Assembly (NCBI GenBank): GCA_002104945.1 | Contig: MCFH01000064.1 | Location: forward strand, 62,001-126,000 | Length of the DNA: 64,000 bases | Reading direction: 5' to 3' | Source: Piromyces finnis | Taxonomy: Eukaryota; Neocallimastigomycota; Neocallimastigomycetes; Neocallimastigales; Neocallimastigaceae | In this document: positions 27,227 to 40,333 of the stretch, in pieces | Position numbering within the stretch: the stretch's first letter is position 1 | How the letters are laid out: each line of letters begins with the position of its first letter | Position numbers and translations under genes: made by a program | Notes under the pieces: generated by a model | Told to the model about the DNA's origin: nothing | Seen by the model: the letters and a program-made list of their open reading frames with translations, nothing else | Databases searched by the model: none

Positions 27227-30200
27227 GTGGTTTCAGTTGCTAAATTTATTTTATTCCTGTTTGAGGATTTAGTTATATTGGTACCTGAATTTAAAAGTGT
27301 TTTCTTAAGTGGCGATGGTTTTACTTTAGTGGGTGTTTTATTACTGCTTAATGAATTAATAGACTTCAAACTATTTTTTTTAGATTGTTGTAATTTATCG
27401 TTATTCATAAAAAAGTTGATAGTTAGATTACTTGAGTCTTTAGGGAATGATGAACTTGATATATACTTATTATTTTTCTGTAATTCTGGATAATTTAAAA
27501 CATCATTTATTATATTATTTGTATTGTTAAGATCAGCATCATCGGAATTTCGAATTATCAAAGAATTAGTAATAACATTAAACTTCTGTATAATTGAAGA
27601 ATCATTAAAAAGAAATAAGCAATGCCTAATTGATATTAATAATTCACATAAGTAAATTCTAATATTAGGAATTGGATCACGATATAAATCAATGATAGAA
27701 TATAAAAAATATTCACAAAAATATTTTGAACTAAATATTCCAATAGAATAATAGCAAATAACAAGATATAAATATCTAATATGGTAATCATTAGACTGTT
27801 TCATTTCTTTTATATATATTAATATATTTTTTATATTATAATTTTTGAGATATATTAATATAAATAGGTAGATAATATTACGAAATATTTTATATTTATA
27901 TTTATATTTAATAATATTTATTTTTTTAATATATTGCATTAATTTACCCTTTAAAAATGCATGGATTTTATCTCTGTGTTCAATTTTTTTACTCATTTTA
28001 AGGAAAATACAAATATTTTTACATAATAATTGTTTAACTGGTCGAACAACAGATTTCTAGAAATATAATTATATATTAATAATTAATTATTATATAATTA
28101 TTTGAATTTACTATATTTAATTATATAAAGAACATTATAAATTATATTAGAAGCATACGTCAAGTAATTGATTAAAAATCAGTGGTGTGAAGTGATTATT
28201 AATTATATCCATATTAAAAATTTTTGGAAAGTATTCGAAATTTTTTACAATGCATTCTTGGGCTCTCCAATTTAAAGGAGCAATGGTTTTACACCGATTA
28301 TAGGCATTAATTATTTCTTTTGCTATATCATTAAATTTTGCTGATGGATCTTTCGAAAAATTTCCTAAAATATATGCCATATTTTTAAATATTGCTTCTA
28401 AAACATTAATATCATTATCTTTTAATAATGATATTAATGATGATGATAAATGCTTATATGATGATTTATTGTACAGTGGTGTAAACTATATATTGTTTAT
28501 GTATTATTATATAATATTATATAAATAAAAATTTTTGATATTTATTTCTTTAAAAATATTCATTAATTGGATATACCTCATGAAAACATTTAGACATTGA
28601 TATTCTTACTGCATTACTTTTACTCTGACAAAAGTAGTTAATAATTTCACACATTTTTTCTTTTTCGTAGTTTAATTGCTCTGATATAAAAGCAATACAC
28701 TTTTTTTTTATTATTATTTTTATAAAATAAAAAATAATTATTAATATAAGCAATTCTAATTTTTATTTTTGAATATATGATTCATATATTGTATCTTCAT
28801 ACCGGTAAATTATATATATAATCAATACAATCTTTTTCATTTTGTGAAATTGAAACAGATATATAATACTTTATAAATATTTCCAATTCATCTGTATTGA
28901 CAAAGTCTAATTTTGATATTTATTTTATTAGTAAAAATTCAATTAGAAAATGAAAAGAATAAAATTGAAATAATAATATATACCTTTCAAATTCCATACT
29001 AATAAACCGATTTTTTCTTTTATGGATTCAGAATATTTAGTAGGTTGATCACTTATAATTGATTTTAATGTTGGATATATTATATCAATATCTAATCCTA
29101 TATTTTATTAATAATTTAAAATAATTTCATAAATTATTAATTACTTCATTTAATTAAATGAAATTTTTATGATTAATAAGATTGTATATATTGTATATTG
29201 TATATATTATTGTACTTTTTGCAATATCTGGAATAATATCGATTACATTTCGTAGTGCAGTATTTCTAACTATATCTTCTTCGTCAAGAATCAGCTCAAT
29301 GTATTCCGACATTAGTTCTTTTAGAAAACTATCAAGTCTATTATAATATAAGGCAAGTTATTATTTGTCAATATATAATGTTATAAAGTTCACGATTTTC
29401 ATATATTATTATATTTACTTTAAATTTTTAAAAATTTGATTTAATTGTTCACTCATATATTTTCTAATTTCATATAGAGTATCTTGACATAAAGTTACAA
29501 TTTTTGGGAAAAGTATAGTTTCCAATCTGTAATATTTAAATTGATATATGAATATTTTATTATTTATTTATTACTCATAAAAATATAATTATTACGTTGA
29601 TGAGTTGACATATCCAGATAATGTGCCCATAATTCTTGCACACATCTCTCTAAATTCAGTTGGCTTAGATAAATCTATATTTGATTTCATCTCAGAAATC
29701 AACTATATTTATTATTTAGTATATATGCCAAATCAATGAAAAATTTTATATTTTTGTTCAATATTAATATATTATGATATATAATTTAATTATTTATTTT
29801 TTATTAGTGAAAAAAAAAAAAAAAAAAAAAAAAATACCTGACTCGATATTATATCTTCAGGCAAAATGGGTATCATTTCATTTAATATTTTAATCCATAA
29901 ATCGACAAATTCTTATCGTGAAAAATGTTTAAATAAGAAAATAGTGATAATTATATTAATAATATATAATCAAATTTTTTAAAAATTATTACTTTTTGTT
30001 TTTAATAAAATATTATTATTGGTATAGGTCATAATAATAAAATTTCATTAATACCATCATCTTTTTTCTTTGTTGATTGTAAAAATTCTTTTATTAATGG
30101 TATAAACTGTCCTATTATTTGTTTTTCGAGCAAGTTTTCTTTAATAATATCTAAAAATGATTCTCCAAATATTTTTTGTATATTTGTAGTTTCATCTTTA

Positions 30201-30762
30201 ATATTTTTCTATAATATTTATTAAAATTAAAATTTAGATATCATTAATAATGTTGCATAAAATATATATATTATAAAGAAAATAAAAATTACCAATATTA
30301 ATGGTATAATAATATTTTTCATCCCTTCAGCATCGTCTTTAGCTAATGAAACTAATGATGAATATACATATTCTTTTTGGAGAAAAACCCCCTTTCTTTA
30401 TAATGATAATTTTAATATTAACGAGACATGTTTTTATTATAAGTTTTATGTATATATAATTTTAATTATACTTTAAAATGTATTCTGCTCTTTCAATTGA
30501 ATTTAATGTTTCATTTAATGAATAATTATTAATTTCTTCTTCACTCTAATTATATTAAATTTCAATAAAATAATAGAATTAAATAAATAATTGTTTATAA
30601 ATATTATCATTTTAAATACAATAAAATAATTAGAAGATATACTTTTAATGCTCCATTAGAGAAATTTGCTTCTTTTAAATTTATGTCTCTGGATTTTGTT
30701 GATAAGTTATTTGAAAATGAAGATAATTCTAATTCTACATTCCAACTGTTAAAATTCCACAT
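25504..30762 (-). CDS. HEAT-repeat protein resembling PP4 regulatory subunit 4 (15 exons)
   Basis: Rebuilt from 15 exons whose phases all close: 30643-30762, 30472-30545, 30293-30395, 30055-30208, 29838-29911, 29596-29702, 29419-29526, 29216-29337, 28984-29097, 28803-28906, 28577-28699, 28159-28485, 27948-28056, 26691-27806 and 25504-26570; 1273 residues. The first ~660 residues are helical HEAT-type repeats, e.g. DIVRNTALRNVIDIIPDIAK, NAVRISMSKCFHE and FSSKYFCEYFLYSIIDLYRD followed by PIPNIRIYLCELL. The order resembles PPP4R4, a scaffold that binds PP4 catalytic subunit, and more distantly the PP2A A subunit. A long Asn/Ser/Lys/Thr-rich, surely disordered tail of roughly 600 residues follows, with an Asn run from a (TTA)n tract near 27195-27227. 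The opposite strand of the last exon is open throughout, but only as a low-complexity mirror. HEAT is secure; PPP4R4 orthology is tentative; a CLASP/Stu1-like scaffold is an alternative. Confidence 0.72.
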
Positions 30763-32872
30763 TTTGTATTTATACTATGATTATTATATATTATATATTT
30801 TCTTTTATAATAATAAAAAAATATTCATTATTTCTTTATTAATGATAGATTTAATTATTATACTCAATGAAAAATGTTAATTTTAATATTTGATTTATTA
30901 ATTTGTATATATATTTATTTTTTCTTCTTTTTTATGAATAATTAAATGTTGAAAGTGATAATATAATACTATTTTTTATATAATTAATAATTATGGTTTT
31001 TTTATTATAATTTTTTTTTCACAATAATAAATTATATTTGTATAAATTTTATTTTCATAAATTGTTTATATATTAAGAAGATAAACAAATTAAAGTTTTT
31101 TTTTTAAAATTAAAGTAGTTTAATTTTATGTTAAAAGGATGATTTAAAATTATTCATTCATTCATTTAAAAAAAGATTTTAAAGCTAATAAAATCTAAAT
31201 AAAAAGTTCTTATTGGATTTTATAATTACTAATAAATTAATATGTTGTTATTTTTGAACCTTGATCAAAGTTAGATTTTTAAATTTCTAAATAACAAAGC
31301 TAAAATGTAATATATAAAAAATAGGTATTATTCAATAAAATAATTATAGTTTTTTTTTTAATATTTAATACAAAAAATAATTTAATTTTTTTATTATAAA
31401 TGAATAAATGAATAAATTTAATAATGTAGTTCAATTATTATTTAATGTATACATTATATTAAGCAAAAAAAAAAATGAGATGTAACTGAAAAAGTTTATT
31501 TAAATTTAAATTTTAGAATTAAAATCAAGTTTTATTAAAATAATAAAAACTTAAATATATATTTTTTAACAGTTAGTTATGTTAGATAAAATCAACTTCT
31601 GCATTGTTTTATGGTAAAAGTTTTTCGTTTATATGCTTTTTTCCTTTTTTTTATTATATAATATATAAATATATACAATATACAATATTTTTTTAATTTT
31701 TTGAGATTTTTTTACTAAAATCTCACAAAAATTTTCTCCGAGGAATTATACTGTTAAAAAAAACTACTTTTTAAAGTTTTTATGGGGGATATTTATAAAT
31801 TAAATTTTCATACAAATTTTAATAAATAAATTTATTATAAATCAAAGTTTTTTATTAATACTTTCGTTTTTAATTTATTATTATTGAAATGACTAAAGTT
31901 TCTTAATAATTTTAACAATCAATATAACTCTTTTTTAAATATATTAAAATACAGGAAAATATTAAAATTTAGTTTTCTTTATTATTTTGACTACAATATA
32001 CTTAAAAATATATTAATTTATTGTTTATTGTAAATTATATTGTATTTTGTGAATATATAAATATTACTTTTTTTTCAATAGTTTAATTTAGAAATATTAA
32101 ACAATTAAATAATTGAAAACATTAACAATGTTTAACTCAATATAAATATATTATTTAATGAAAAAAAAAAAAACTCTTTTTATTAGATATTATAATTTAA
32201 AGAAAATATTTTCATTACAAATAGTATATATACATCAAATTTTAGTATCTAATAAAAAAGGTTTTTTTTTATAATATTTTTAAATAATCCTTGTTACAAA
32301 TCTAAATAAAATATTAGATATCAATATTCCGCAATTTTTTTTAAAAAAAGGAAGATGATATATTATTTAATAATAGATTTATATCATTAATCATTTTCAA
32401 CATTTTAATATATTAAATATATAATTATAATATATTATAATATTTTTGTCAGTATAACAATATAGTATTCTTTAATTCTATATAAGATAATTTTTAAATT
32501 TTCAATATTATTGGCTATTCAATTCATTACTAATATTACACAAATTTTTGATGTTCAAAAAAAAACGGAGCAATTTATATAAAATAATATATAATATATA
32601 TTAAAGTATATAATTATATATTATAAATGTAAGTCATTCAATTATAAATATATTAATTACATATACATAATTTTAAAGTTTAATAATAAAAAAAGTATAA
32701 ATTTTCAACAATTCATTTATTTTTGAAAATATAAAAATCCTCTTTTTTTTTTTTTTTTTTATTCAATTATTTAATTTTTTATATATATAGGGAAATTGTT
32801 AATTCACTTTTTTGTAGTATAATTTGAATTTAATTGTAAAATAATAGTTTCCTTAAAAATAATATAAAGCAA
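30763..32872. other. 2.1 kb AT-rich intergenic DNA, divergent promoters
   Basis: Lies between the HEAT gene (minus) and the dockerin gene (plus). A perfect 8-bp hairpin (GAGATTTT 31703-31710 with AAAATCTC 31717-31724) is the only structure noticed. No coding signal. Confidence 0.5.
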
Positions 32873-34675
32873 ATGAGATTTAATAAATTTATTTTCCCAA
32901 TACTAGCTTCTTTGGCTATTGCTTCTCCAAGTAAATAAAAGATATAATATAATTTATAAGTATATTTTGTAAATATTAAAGAAATTAATATTTTTATTTT
33001 AAAATTTTGATAAATTATATATAAAATTATAAAATTAGTTCAAGAAAAAGATATAAGCCTTAAAAAACGTGCAAATAAGCAATTTTATATTCCATTAGAA
33101 TTAAGAAATAACAATTTTAACAATAATGCTAGTAACTGGTCATATTCTCGTAGTAAGGCTTCAGATGATTTTATTGTTTTCTGGGAACCAGGATTTGGTA
33201 CTAATCCAAAAAATGCACCAAGTAATTTAAGATTCGATGTTGATGATGTACTTGCAAAAGCTGAAAAATTTTTTGAGTATTATACAAAAACATTAAAGTT
33301 TATTGATGGACCATCTCAAACTGAGAAATATAAAATAAGTATTTGGATAAAATATCAAACACAATGGTTAGCTACTGGTTCTGGTTATGATAATGTAGTT
33401 GGTGCTCTTTGGGTTAATCCAAGTACAATTCAACCAGTTGGTGGTACTATTGCACATGAAATTGGGCACTCTTTCCAATACCAAGTTCATTGTGATGGTA
33501 AGTATGGTTTTCGTGATCAAGATTATGTTGGTACTTTTTGGGAAATTTGTGCTCAATGGATGGCTTCAAGATTATATCCAGAAATGTTTTCTAATACTGA
33601 ATTTGAATTAGTTCCAAATAATTGTTGGAAACATCCATTACATGAAAACTTCCGTTATCAATCTATTTTAATGGAAGAATTTTGGAGTGAAAAACATGGA
33701 ATTGATATTGTTGGTAAAGTTTGGAATGGTGCTAAGGACAGAGATGATCCAATTGAAGCCTATAAGCGTGTAATAAATATTAATCAAGAACAATTTAATG
33801 AAGAAATGTTTAAGGTTGCACAAAAAAATGTTCTTTTTGATTATAAGCATCTTAAAAATATTTTAAGACCATACAGAAGTCGCTATAATATTAAACTTCA
33901 AACAAATGGTGATGGTACTTACCAAATTCCACCAGAACAATGTACACAATCTTATGGTTATGCCCCAATTCAACTTGAAATTCCATCTGGTGGAAAGGTT
34001 ACTGTTAAATTTACTGGTATTACAGGTAATACTAAATATCACACTCAATATGATAAGGTTGCAGGATGGAGATACGGTTTTGTTGCCGTTAAGAGTGATG
34101 GTGAATCTGCTGAATATAGTAATGCTGTTGTAGGTACCACTAAGGAAAGTACAATCACATATTCAGTTCCAAGTGGTACTAAGGCTTTATGGCTTGTTGT
34201 TATGGGTGCTCCAACTGAACATGTTAAACATCACTGGAAGGAAGGCGATAATTCTGGTGATGAACATTTCCCATGGAAGATTGCTTTATCTACTTGTTTA
34301 AAGGGAAAAAGCTGCAATCCAATTCCAGTTAATAATAATGCTAGTAATATTAATGGAAATCAAAGCAATAATAATGCCAGTAATAACAATAACAGTAGTA
34401 GTAGTAGTAATAACAAGACCTGCTTTAGTACTTCAATGGGTTACCCTTGCTGCAAAGATACTAGTAGAGTTGTAACTACTGATTGTGATGGTAAATGGGG
34501 TGTTGAAAATGGAGAATGGTGTGGTATTGGTGGTACTCCAATAACCTCTTCTAATTGCTGGGCTAAATCTCTCGGCTATAAATGCTGTGCAAGTAAATGT
34601 GCAGAAGTTTATAGTACCGACGCCAGTGGAAAATGGAGTATTGAAAATAATGAATGGTGTGGTATTGTTAATTAA
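32873..34675 (+). CDS. Secreted HExxH zinc-site protein with two C-terminal fungal dockerins (DUF6055-like)
   Basis: Two exons, 32873-32930 and 33039-34675; 564 residues. The N-terminal 19 residues form a signal peptide ([11 protein letters not shown]), cut by an intron as is common in this group. The catalytic-type domain (about 40-300) carries [10 protein letters not shown], with His159, Glu160 and His163, and FWEICAQW with Glu188 placed about 25 residues on, the geometry of a gluzincin metallopeptidase. A beta-rich domain (about 310-445) follows, then an Asn/Ser linker. Two fungal dockerins end the protein (481-516 and 526-564), each with the CC, GKW and EWCGI pattern. Dockerins of anaerobic fungi bind the scaffold of their cellulosome, so this enzyme should sit in the extracellular fibre-degrading complex. 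The domain arrangement recalls DUF6055 proteins; peptidase activity and substrate are inferred from the zinc motif only. Dockerins are certain. Confidence 0.88.
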
Positions 34676-35084
34676 ATACAAAAAAAAATAACCCCATTAA
34701 GCCAAACGTGTAAGATATACCAACTCAATATGATAGAAACAAGAAAATAATATATCATTAATATTTATTAATAGCATATAATATGGATGTATTTTAAGAC
34801 AATTGTAATTAATATATTTTTTTAATTGTCATTTTAAAATGTAAATATATAGAAATATATTATATATATATATATATATATTTTTTTTTTTTACTTTTTC
34901 ATTTAAATTTAACAGTGAATAAATAAAATTTTTATAAAATAAATAATAATTCTTAATAAATGAAAGATGATTTCTTTTATAAAAAAGGTTTATAGTAAAT
35001 AGAAATTTTAAGTAAAATATTTTTTATATAATACACGCGACTTTAATTTGTAATTAGTAATTTATCAGTCTCTTTAATTTTCAT

Positions 35085-35140
35085 ATATGAAATTGAGTAA
35101 TGAGAATGGTTATGGTCTATGTCAGAAGATTGATCACTTT
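35085..35140 (-). mobile_element. LINE endonuclease-domain fragment
   Basis: The minus strand reads SDQSSDIDH, the same peptide as the endonuclease domain of the intact LINE (its DNA near 50260-50300), with the same surrounding nucleotides diverged at several positions. A T-run at about 35147-35170 abuts it, suggesting that a later poly(A)-tailed insertion landed in this old copy. Confidence 0.65.
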
Positions 35141-35211
35141 GAAATGATTTTTTTTTTTTTTTTTTTTTTAACAGAAGAGAATTTTTCAAATAAAGAAAAG
35201 TTTTATTATTA

Positions 35212-35562
35212 TTTTTTAATGGCATCAACTATTTTTTAACTTTATTAAAAATTATAAAAAAAATTAAAAATAAAAATAAAATATGTTTAAATAAACAAAA
35301 ATGAATAAAAATTGGGTATAATATATTCTAGTAATTTTAATTAATGTAAGAAAGACACTATTATACTAAGGTATAATAATTGTATTTGACTTCCAATGGG
35401 ACACCGAGCCAAAGATTAAAATTTTTTCATGGGACAAAACTATGATCACCATTAGTTGCGCTGGCCCTCCTGGCCTGTCTTACTGTTTCTTCAGCATTGA
35501 CGCCTTTGGATGTTGCCTCAAACCTTTTGAACATTAACCATTTACTGGCCATTAACAAATTT
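35212..35562 (-). mobile_element. 5'-truncated LINE copy, 3' end only
   Basis: It matches the 3' untranslated region and last ~40 codons of the intact LINE (46788-47150), including the stretch around GGACACCGAGCC and the codons for ALRRP-type C-terminal sequence, with scattered substitutions. It begins after a short T-run at 35212. Orientation is minus, like the intact element. Confidence 0.8.
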
Positions 35563-36010
35563 AGTTCTAATTAATGCAAAAAGATTACTTGAGTATAATA
35601 ATTGGATATGAATTTCAACTTTTAAATTAATTATATTGATATTATAAATTTATAAAGGTATTTGACTCATGCTATATAAAAATAAAAATATGCACACAGT
35701 CTATAAGAAATTGCTTAAAACAATAGTAAAAATTATTGTTAAATTTTTTTTTTTTTTTATTAATTATATTTTGATTGCATAAAATTTTTTATATACATAT
35801 TTATTATAATGTTCCTTTAGTAACAAAATACGTTTACTTTATAATAAATATAATCTATATGTACTTTTTATATAAATATATTTAATGAGTAAACATCAAT
35901 TTTTTCTTTTTTAGATAATTAATGTACAGCTATACTGCAAGTTTCAAATTATTGATAAAATATATTTTGATATATACAATTTATTATTTCTTGAATTGGT
36001 TTATATCTCC

Positions 36011-37298
36011 TTATTCTTCAGATTCTAAAACAATTCTGTATCTAGCCTTGTTAGCTAAAACCTTTTCAATAGCTTCGTTACATTGAGATAATTTCATTAA
36101 TTCAATCTTTGGCTTGACACCATTAACGGCAGCAAATTCAAGCATTTCATTAGTGTAAGATCTACCAGCGACAATAGAACCACAGATAGTCTTTTGAGCG
36201 AAAATAATTGGCATAACTGGAACCTTAATTTCAACAGCTGGAATACCAATTAAACATAATTTACCGTTTGGCTTAAGTAAACCTAAGAGCATCTTCCAAT
36301 CCATATCATATGGAGAAGTGTTGATAATTAAATCAAAGTAATTTGGAACCTTTTCTTGAGCTTCCTTTAATAAGACGAAGTTGTGACAACCGAAACCCAT
36401 AGCTTCTTCCTTTTTGTTGTATGAGGTAGAAAGAGCAGTAACTTCATAACCCATCTTACTGGCGAATTGAACAGCTAAGTGACCTAAACCACCAATACCA
36501 ATAATAGCAACCTTAACATTTGGCTTGTTAATGAAGATACGAAGTGGGTTGTAAACAGTAGCACCAGCACACATTAATGGAGCAGCGTATTGACTTTCAA
36601 GCTTTTCTGGGATCTTGAAAGCAAACTTAGCTGGCATTCTAATACGGTTTTGGAAACCACCATGGTGACCAACAATAGTACCTTCGTAACCCTTTTGGCA
36701 AAGGTTTTCTTGACCTTCAACACAGGCTTCACAGAAACCACAACTGTCACGAATCCATCCATAACCAACTCTGTCACCAACCTTGAGACCAGAGAGCTTT
36801 TCGGCATTGGCACCAAGAGCAACGACGTTACCAATAACTTCGTGACCTGGAATGAATGGGTAGGTAGAACAACTCCAATCGTTATCCTATTTTTTTAATT
36901 TTTCATTTTTATAATATTTTAATTTTCTATTCTTTACTAGTTGTTTTTATAATTCATATTTATTTATATATTTCATATTATTCTGTTATTCTATCATCTA
37001 TAAAACTTTAATGTTTTGTGAAAAATATTTTTTATATTCTTAAAATTTTTATAATATAAATAATTTTTACCTTCATGTGGATATCACTGTGACATAAACC
37101 ATTGTGAGTAACCTTAACTATTAAAAATTAAACATTATTCAAATTATTAATACAATTTAAAAAATTGTATTTTTATATTCTTTAAATTATTTATATTATA
37201 CCTTCAATTTGGTCATCAGCTAATGGTTCTGGAGTGTATTCGTATGGTTGTAAAGTATCCTTAGCTTTTTGAGCAGCCCAAGCCTTGAAAGTAGCCAT
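36011..37298 (-). CDS. Zinc-dependent alcohol dehydrogenase, NADP type (cinnamyl-alcohol/YahK-like)
   Basis: Three exons: 37202-37298, 37071-37117 and 36011-36886; 339 residues, the usual medium-chain length. It interconverts alcohols and aldehydes. Catalytic zinc ligands are Cys41 (GLCHSD), His63 with Glu64 (GHE) and Cys154. The structural zinc site has Cys97, 100, 103 and 111 (CGFCEAC...C). The nucleotide-binding loop is GIGGLG (178-183), and Ser-Thr-Ser after the second strand, in place of an Asp, predicts NADP(H) over NAD(H). The sequence pattern is that of bacterial YahK and plant/fungal cinnamyl-alcohol dehydrogenase relatives, so it may reduce aldehydes during fermentation or detoxify lignin-derived aldehydes. 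Codons are strikingly GC-rich for this window (GGT, AAG, ACC, ATC), a sign of strong expression. Bacterial ancestry is possible but needs a tree. Confidence 0.93.
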
Positions 37299-39799
37299 TT
37301 TTTAAAAGTATATCAAAATTATTTTTTTTGAATGGATTTTAAAAAAAGTAAGATTTAAAGATATTTATATATTTTTTTTTATTATATACAGTTTTAATTA
37401 AACTTTTATCATGATCCTAATTAAAAAACTTTTTAATTAAAAAGACTTTATATTAAATTTAATATAAAAGCAATATATTATCAATATAAAAGATTTACAT
37501 ATATTATCTAATTTAAAAATTTGATACTATAATTAGAGTTGTATTTTCCATTTATTTATCCTACATTTTGCAGGAAATAGGAATAATTCCTAAATATTTT
37601 CGTTAGAGTATTATTATCGCATATTCTTATTATTAATTTTTTCAAGTTTTAATTATAATAAAGTAAAAAATGGGTTTTTTTTTTATGAAGAAAAGTGTCA
37701 CTCTTTTAATATTAAAGTAATAAAATAATTCAACTAAAATATATATATATAATATATTAAGAACTTTATCATTAAAATTTTACAATATTTTTTCATAGAC
37801 TTATTGACTTATTTCTAGCATTAGGTAATCGTTTTAATAATAATAATTATTATATTGATTATTGTATTGACGATTAATTTTTTTACGTTGAAATATTTAT
37901 ATAACCTTTTTTATTATTATTGTTTTTATTAATACATAAGCTATTAAATGATCCTGAAATGGAAATATTTACGCTCTTTATTATTATCATCTAAATAATG
38001 GGGATTTTTACGCCGTGACCTTTTATTTTCTATTACTAATAATGTTAACTTTAAATATTTAGGTTTTTATTTCAATATGAACCAATTATTAACTTAAATT
38101 AAAATATTAATATATGTATTATTTCATCCAATAAACATTAATTTACTATACTGTACATACTACTACAAATTAAATTTTATTGGGTAAAAAATTCATAATA
38201 AATATTTTAAGTTTATTAAACATTCCTATTTATACTATTTTTAATTAATATACTAATTAAAACATAATATATAGTTCAATTGAAGGTTATATATATTTGT
38301 ATATTAATATAATTTTTCATAAGAAGGTTTAATTTTTTTTTAAGTTTAGCATTAAAAAGATAAATTAAAAACCAAAAAATGTTTATGTATGAATTTATTT
38401 AACATTGACATTAAATTATTCCATTTTTTTTATTCTTTTTATTGATAAAAGAATGAGAGTTTTAATAATTAATGCTGTATGATTGTTCCATTAGGTACAA
38501 ATATTTCATTTTATTATTAAAATTTAATTTATACAATTACATCAAAATTCCTATACAAACAAAATATAAAGTTTATTTTAATATCTTGTACTCTAAAATG
38601 AGAAAGCAATTTAATAAGTCAAAAAAAAGATAATTCCTTTAACCTTTTTCTTAAAGCATATTTATAGCTAGAGCTATAGAAAATTTATTATAACCTAATA
38701 TATATTTTTTTTTATTACTTTAATTTTATAGTTTTTTTATTAATAAAATCTATTAATTAATATGATATAATAAAAATAAAATATAATGTCTTCAAAATTT
38801 GATTCTGCTTTGTTAAAGTCAAAAGTGCATATTAAGTTAGTTTTATTTTCATCATCATCATAATGAATGGTATGCCAGGTAAAATGAAGTTTAATTTTTA
38901 AATGATTGTACATTTTCATATATATTTTATTAATTATAAATATAACACATTACAATGTATTTGGTTATAGTCATACAAATTTATAATGATATCATTACAT
39001 TAACAATTACATCTTTTATGTTAACTTTAATACTTCCTTATTTGGGACAAATTGTTTGTTAATAAATACAAATAAATACATTAAAAAATTTTTGTTGACT
39101 TTTTTAAATAAAATAGTAAATATATTATATAATATAAAATAAATTTAATAAATTATTGTATACATTTTTTATATTAAATTAATACATAAGTAATACAATT
39201 GATGTAGTTTGTATAATGAAAGAAATATTTTATTATTTTTTAAATGGGATTGTAAAATAATAGTTTTATATTTACTATTTCTAATTATCTTTCCATTTTA
39301 TAATAAATAACAAATTTTTATATTATAATAAATTTTCTATATCCAAATGATTCATAATTATCAAAATTTTTAAATGGTAATATATTATAATTTTATAAAA
39401 TAAATATTTTCTTGATTTTTGTTCAAACTTTTTTAGTAATGAAAATTCTAATAAAGATTATTTTTATATTTAATAGAATTTATTTTTTAATTTAAAAAAT
39501 AAATAAATAATATATTAAATAAAATTTACTAATTTTTTTTTTAAAAATTTTTTTATTTTTTTATATAGTTTTAATTTATTTTATATAATTAAAATGTAAC
39601 ACACAATTAACTTGATGAATAATTATAAAACTTTTAAAAATAACATATTTTAAAGCAATAAAAAAAATACCATTTTTTAATTTACATTGAATAAATAAGT
39701 TAATAGTATTATCATTTATCCTTATATTGATATAAAGATAATAATGTTTTTTTATAATTAATTATATAGATTATTTAAATATAAATAAATATATATGTA
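37299..39799. other. 2.5 kb AT-rich intergenic DNA
   Basis: Divergent spacing between the alcohol dehydrogenase (minus) and a small secreted-protein gene (plus). No repeat, RNA gene or exon could be supported. Confidence 0.5.
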
Positions 39800-40333
39800 A
39801 TGAAAATCATATTCATATTGGTATCATTCATTTTAAATGTATTGTTAATATCAAGTTTTGATTTAAACAAAAAAAACGGCAACGAAAACCATTGTAAAGT
39901 ATTAAAAAAAGATGAAAGTGAATTTAAATTGAAATACAAAAGTATAAGTTTTTTTACAAGAGAAGCAGTATCAATCCTTTCGAATTGTTTTTTTGAAATA
40001 AATAATGATATTATCATTTGTAATGACAAATTTTATCATTACAATTTTATATTTTATTTACCTTTAATTTCTCATGACAATTTAGGTGTTGACGCTATAA
40101 CAAAAAATCAATGTTCACATAATTATTCTGATATTGTAAATTTTCAATTTCTTTCAAAGACATTTAATGAGACTAATGTATTTAATTATATAAATAAAAA
40201 TAACATTAATGAATATTATTTCAAATTATATTTCTCAAATAATTGTGTTTATGATTTACCTGTAATAAGAGTTGATAATATAAAATCATATTCAATATAT
40301 GAATGTGATAGTGGTAAAATTATCAAGACCTAA
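39800..40333 (+). CDS. Small secreted Cys-containing protein of unknown function
   Basis: Single-exon frame of 177 codons that I do not recognise. It starts with a clear signal peptide (MKIIFILVSFILNVLLISS). The mature part holds six cysteines (in NHCKV, SNCFF, IICND, NQCSH, NNCVY and YECDS contexts), an even number that suits disulfides, and is otherwise rich in Asn, Phe, Tyr and Ile. There is no second membrane helix, no dockerin and no motif. An intact 177-codon frame with a signal peptide in DNA this AT-rich argues for a real gene. It could be a lineage-specific secreted protein or a remnant of a larger gene; no intron was seen. Confidence 0.6.
   Translation: MKIIFILVSFILNVLLISSFDLNKKNGNENHCKVLKKDESEFKLKYKSISFFTREAVSILSNCFFEINNDIIICNDKFYHYNFIFYLPLISHDNLGVDAITKNQCSHNYSDIVNFQFLSKTFNETNVFNYINKNNINEYYFKLYFSNNCVYDLPVIRVDNIKSYSIYECDSGKIIKT

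Larger units (their letters stand above)
34676..36010. other. AT-rich intergenic DNA with LINE debris
   Basis: Between the dockerin gene (plus) and the alcohol dehydrogenase (minus). It contains a (TA)n run at about 34860-34880 and two minus-strand LINE remnants listed separately. Confidence 0.6.

Noticed and set aside
30391-30396. Alternative acceptor for exon 3 of the HEAT gene three bases from the G-run
   Set aside because: It shifts the frame and meets a stop within about 15 codons; the upstream AG gives an uninterrupted, family-like sequence.
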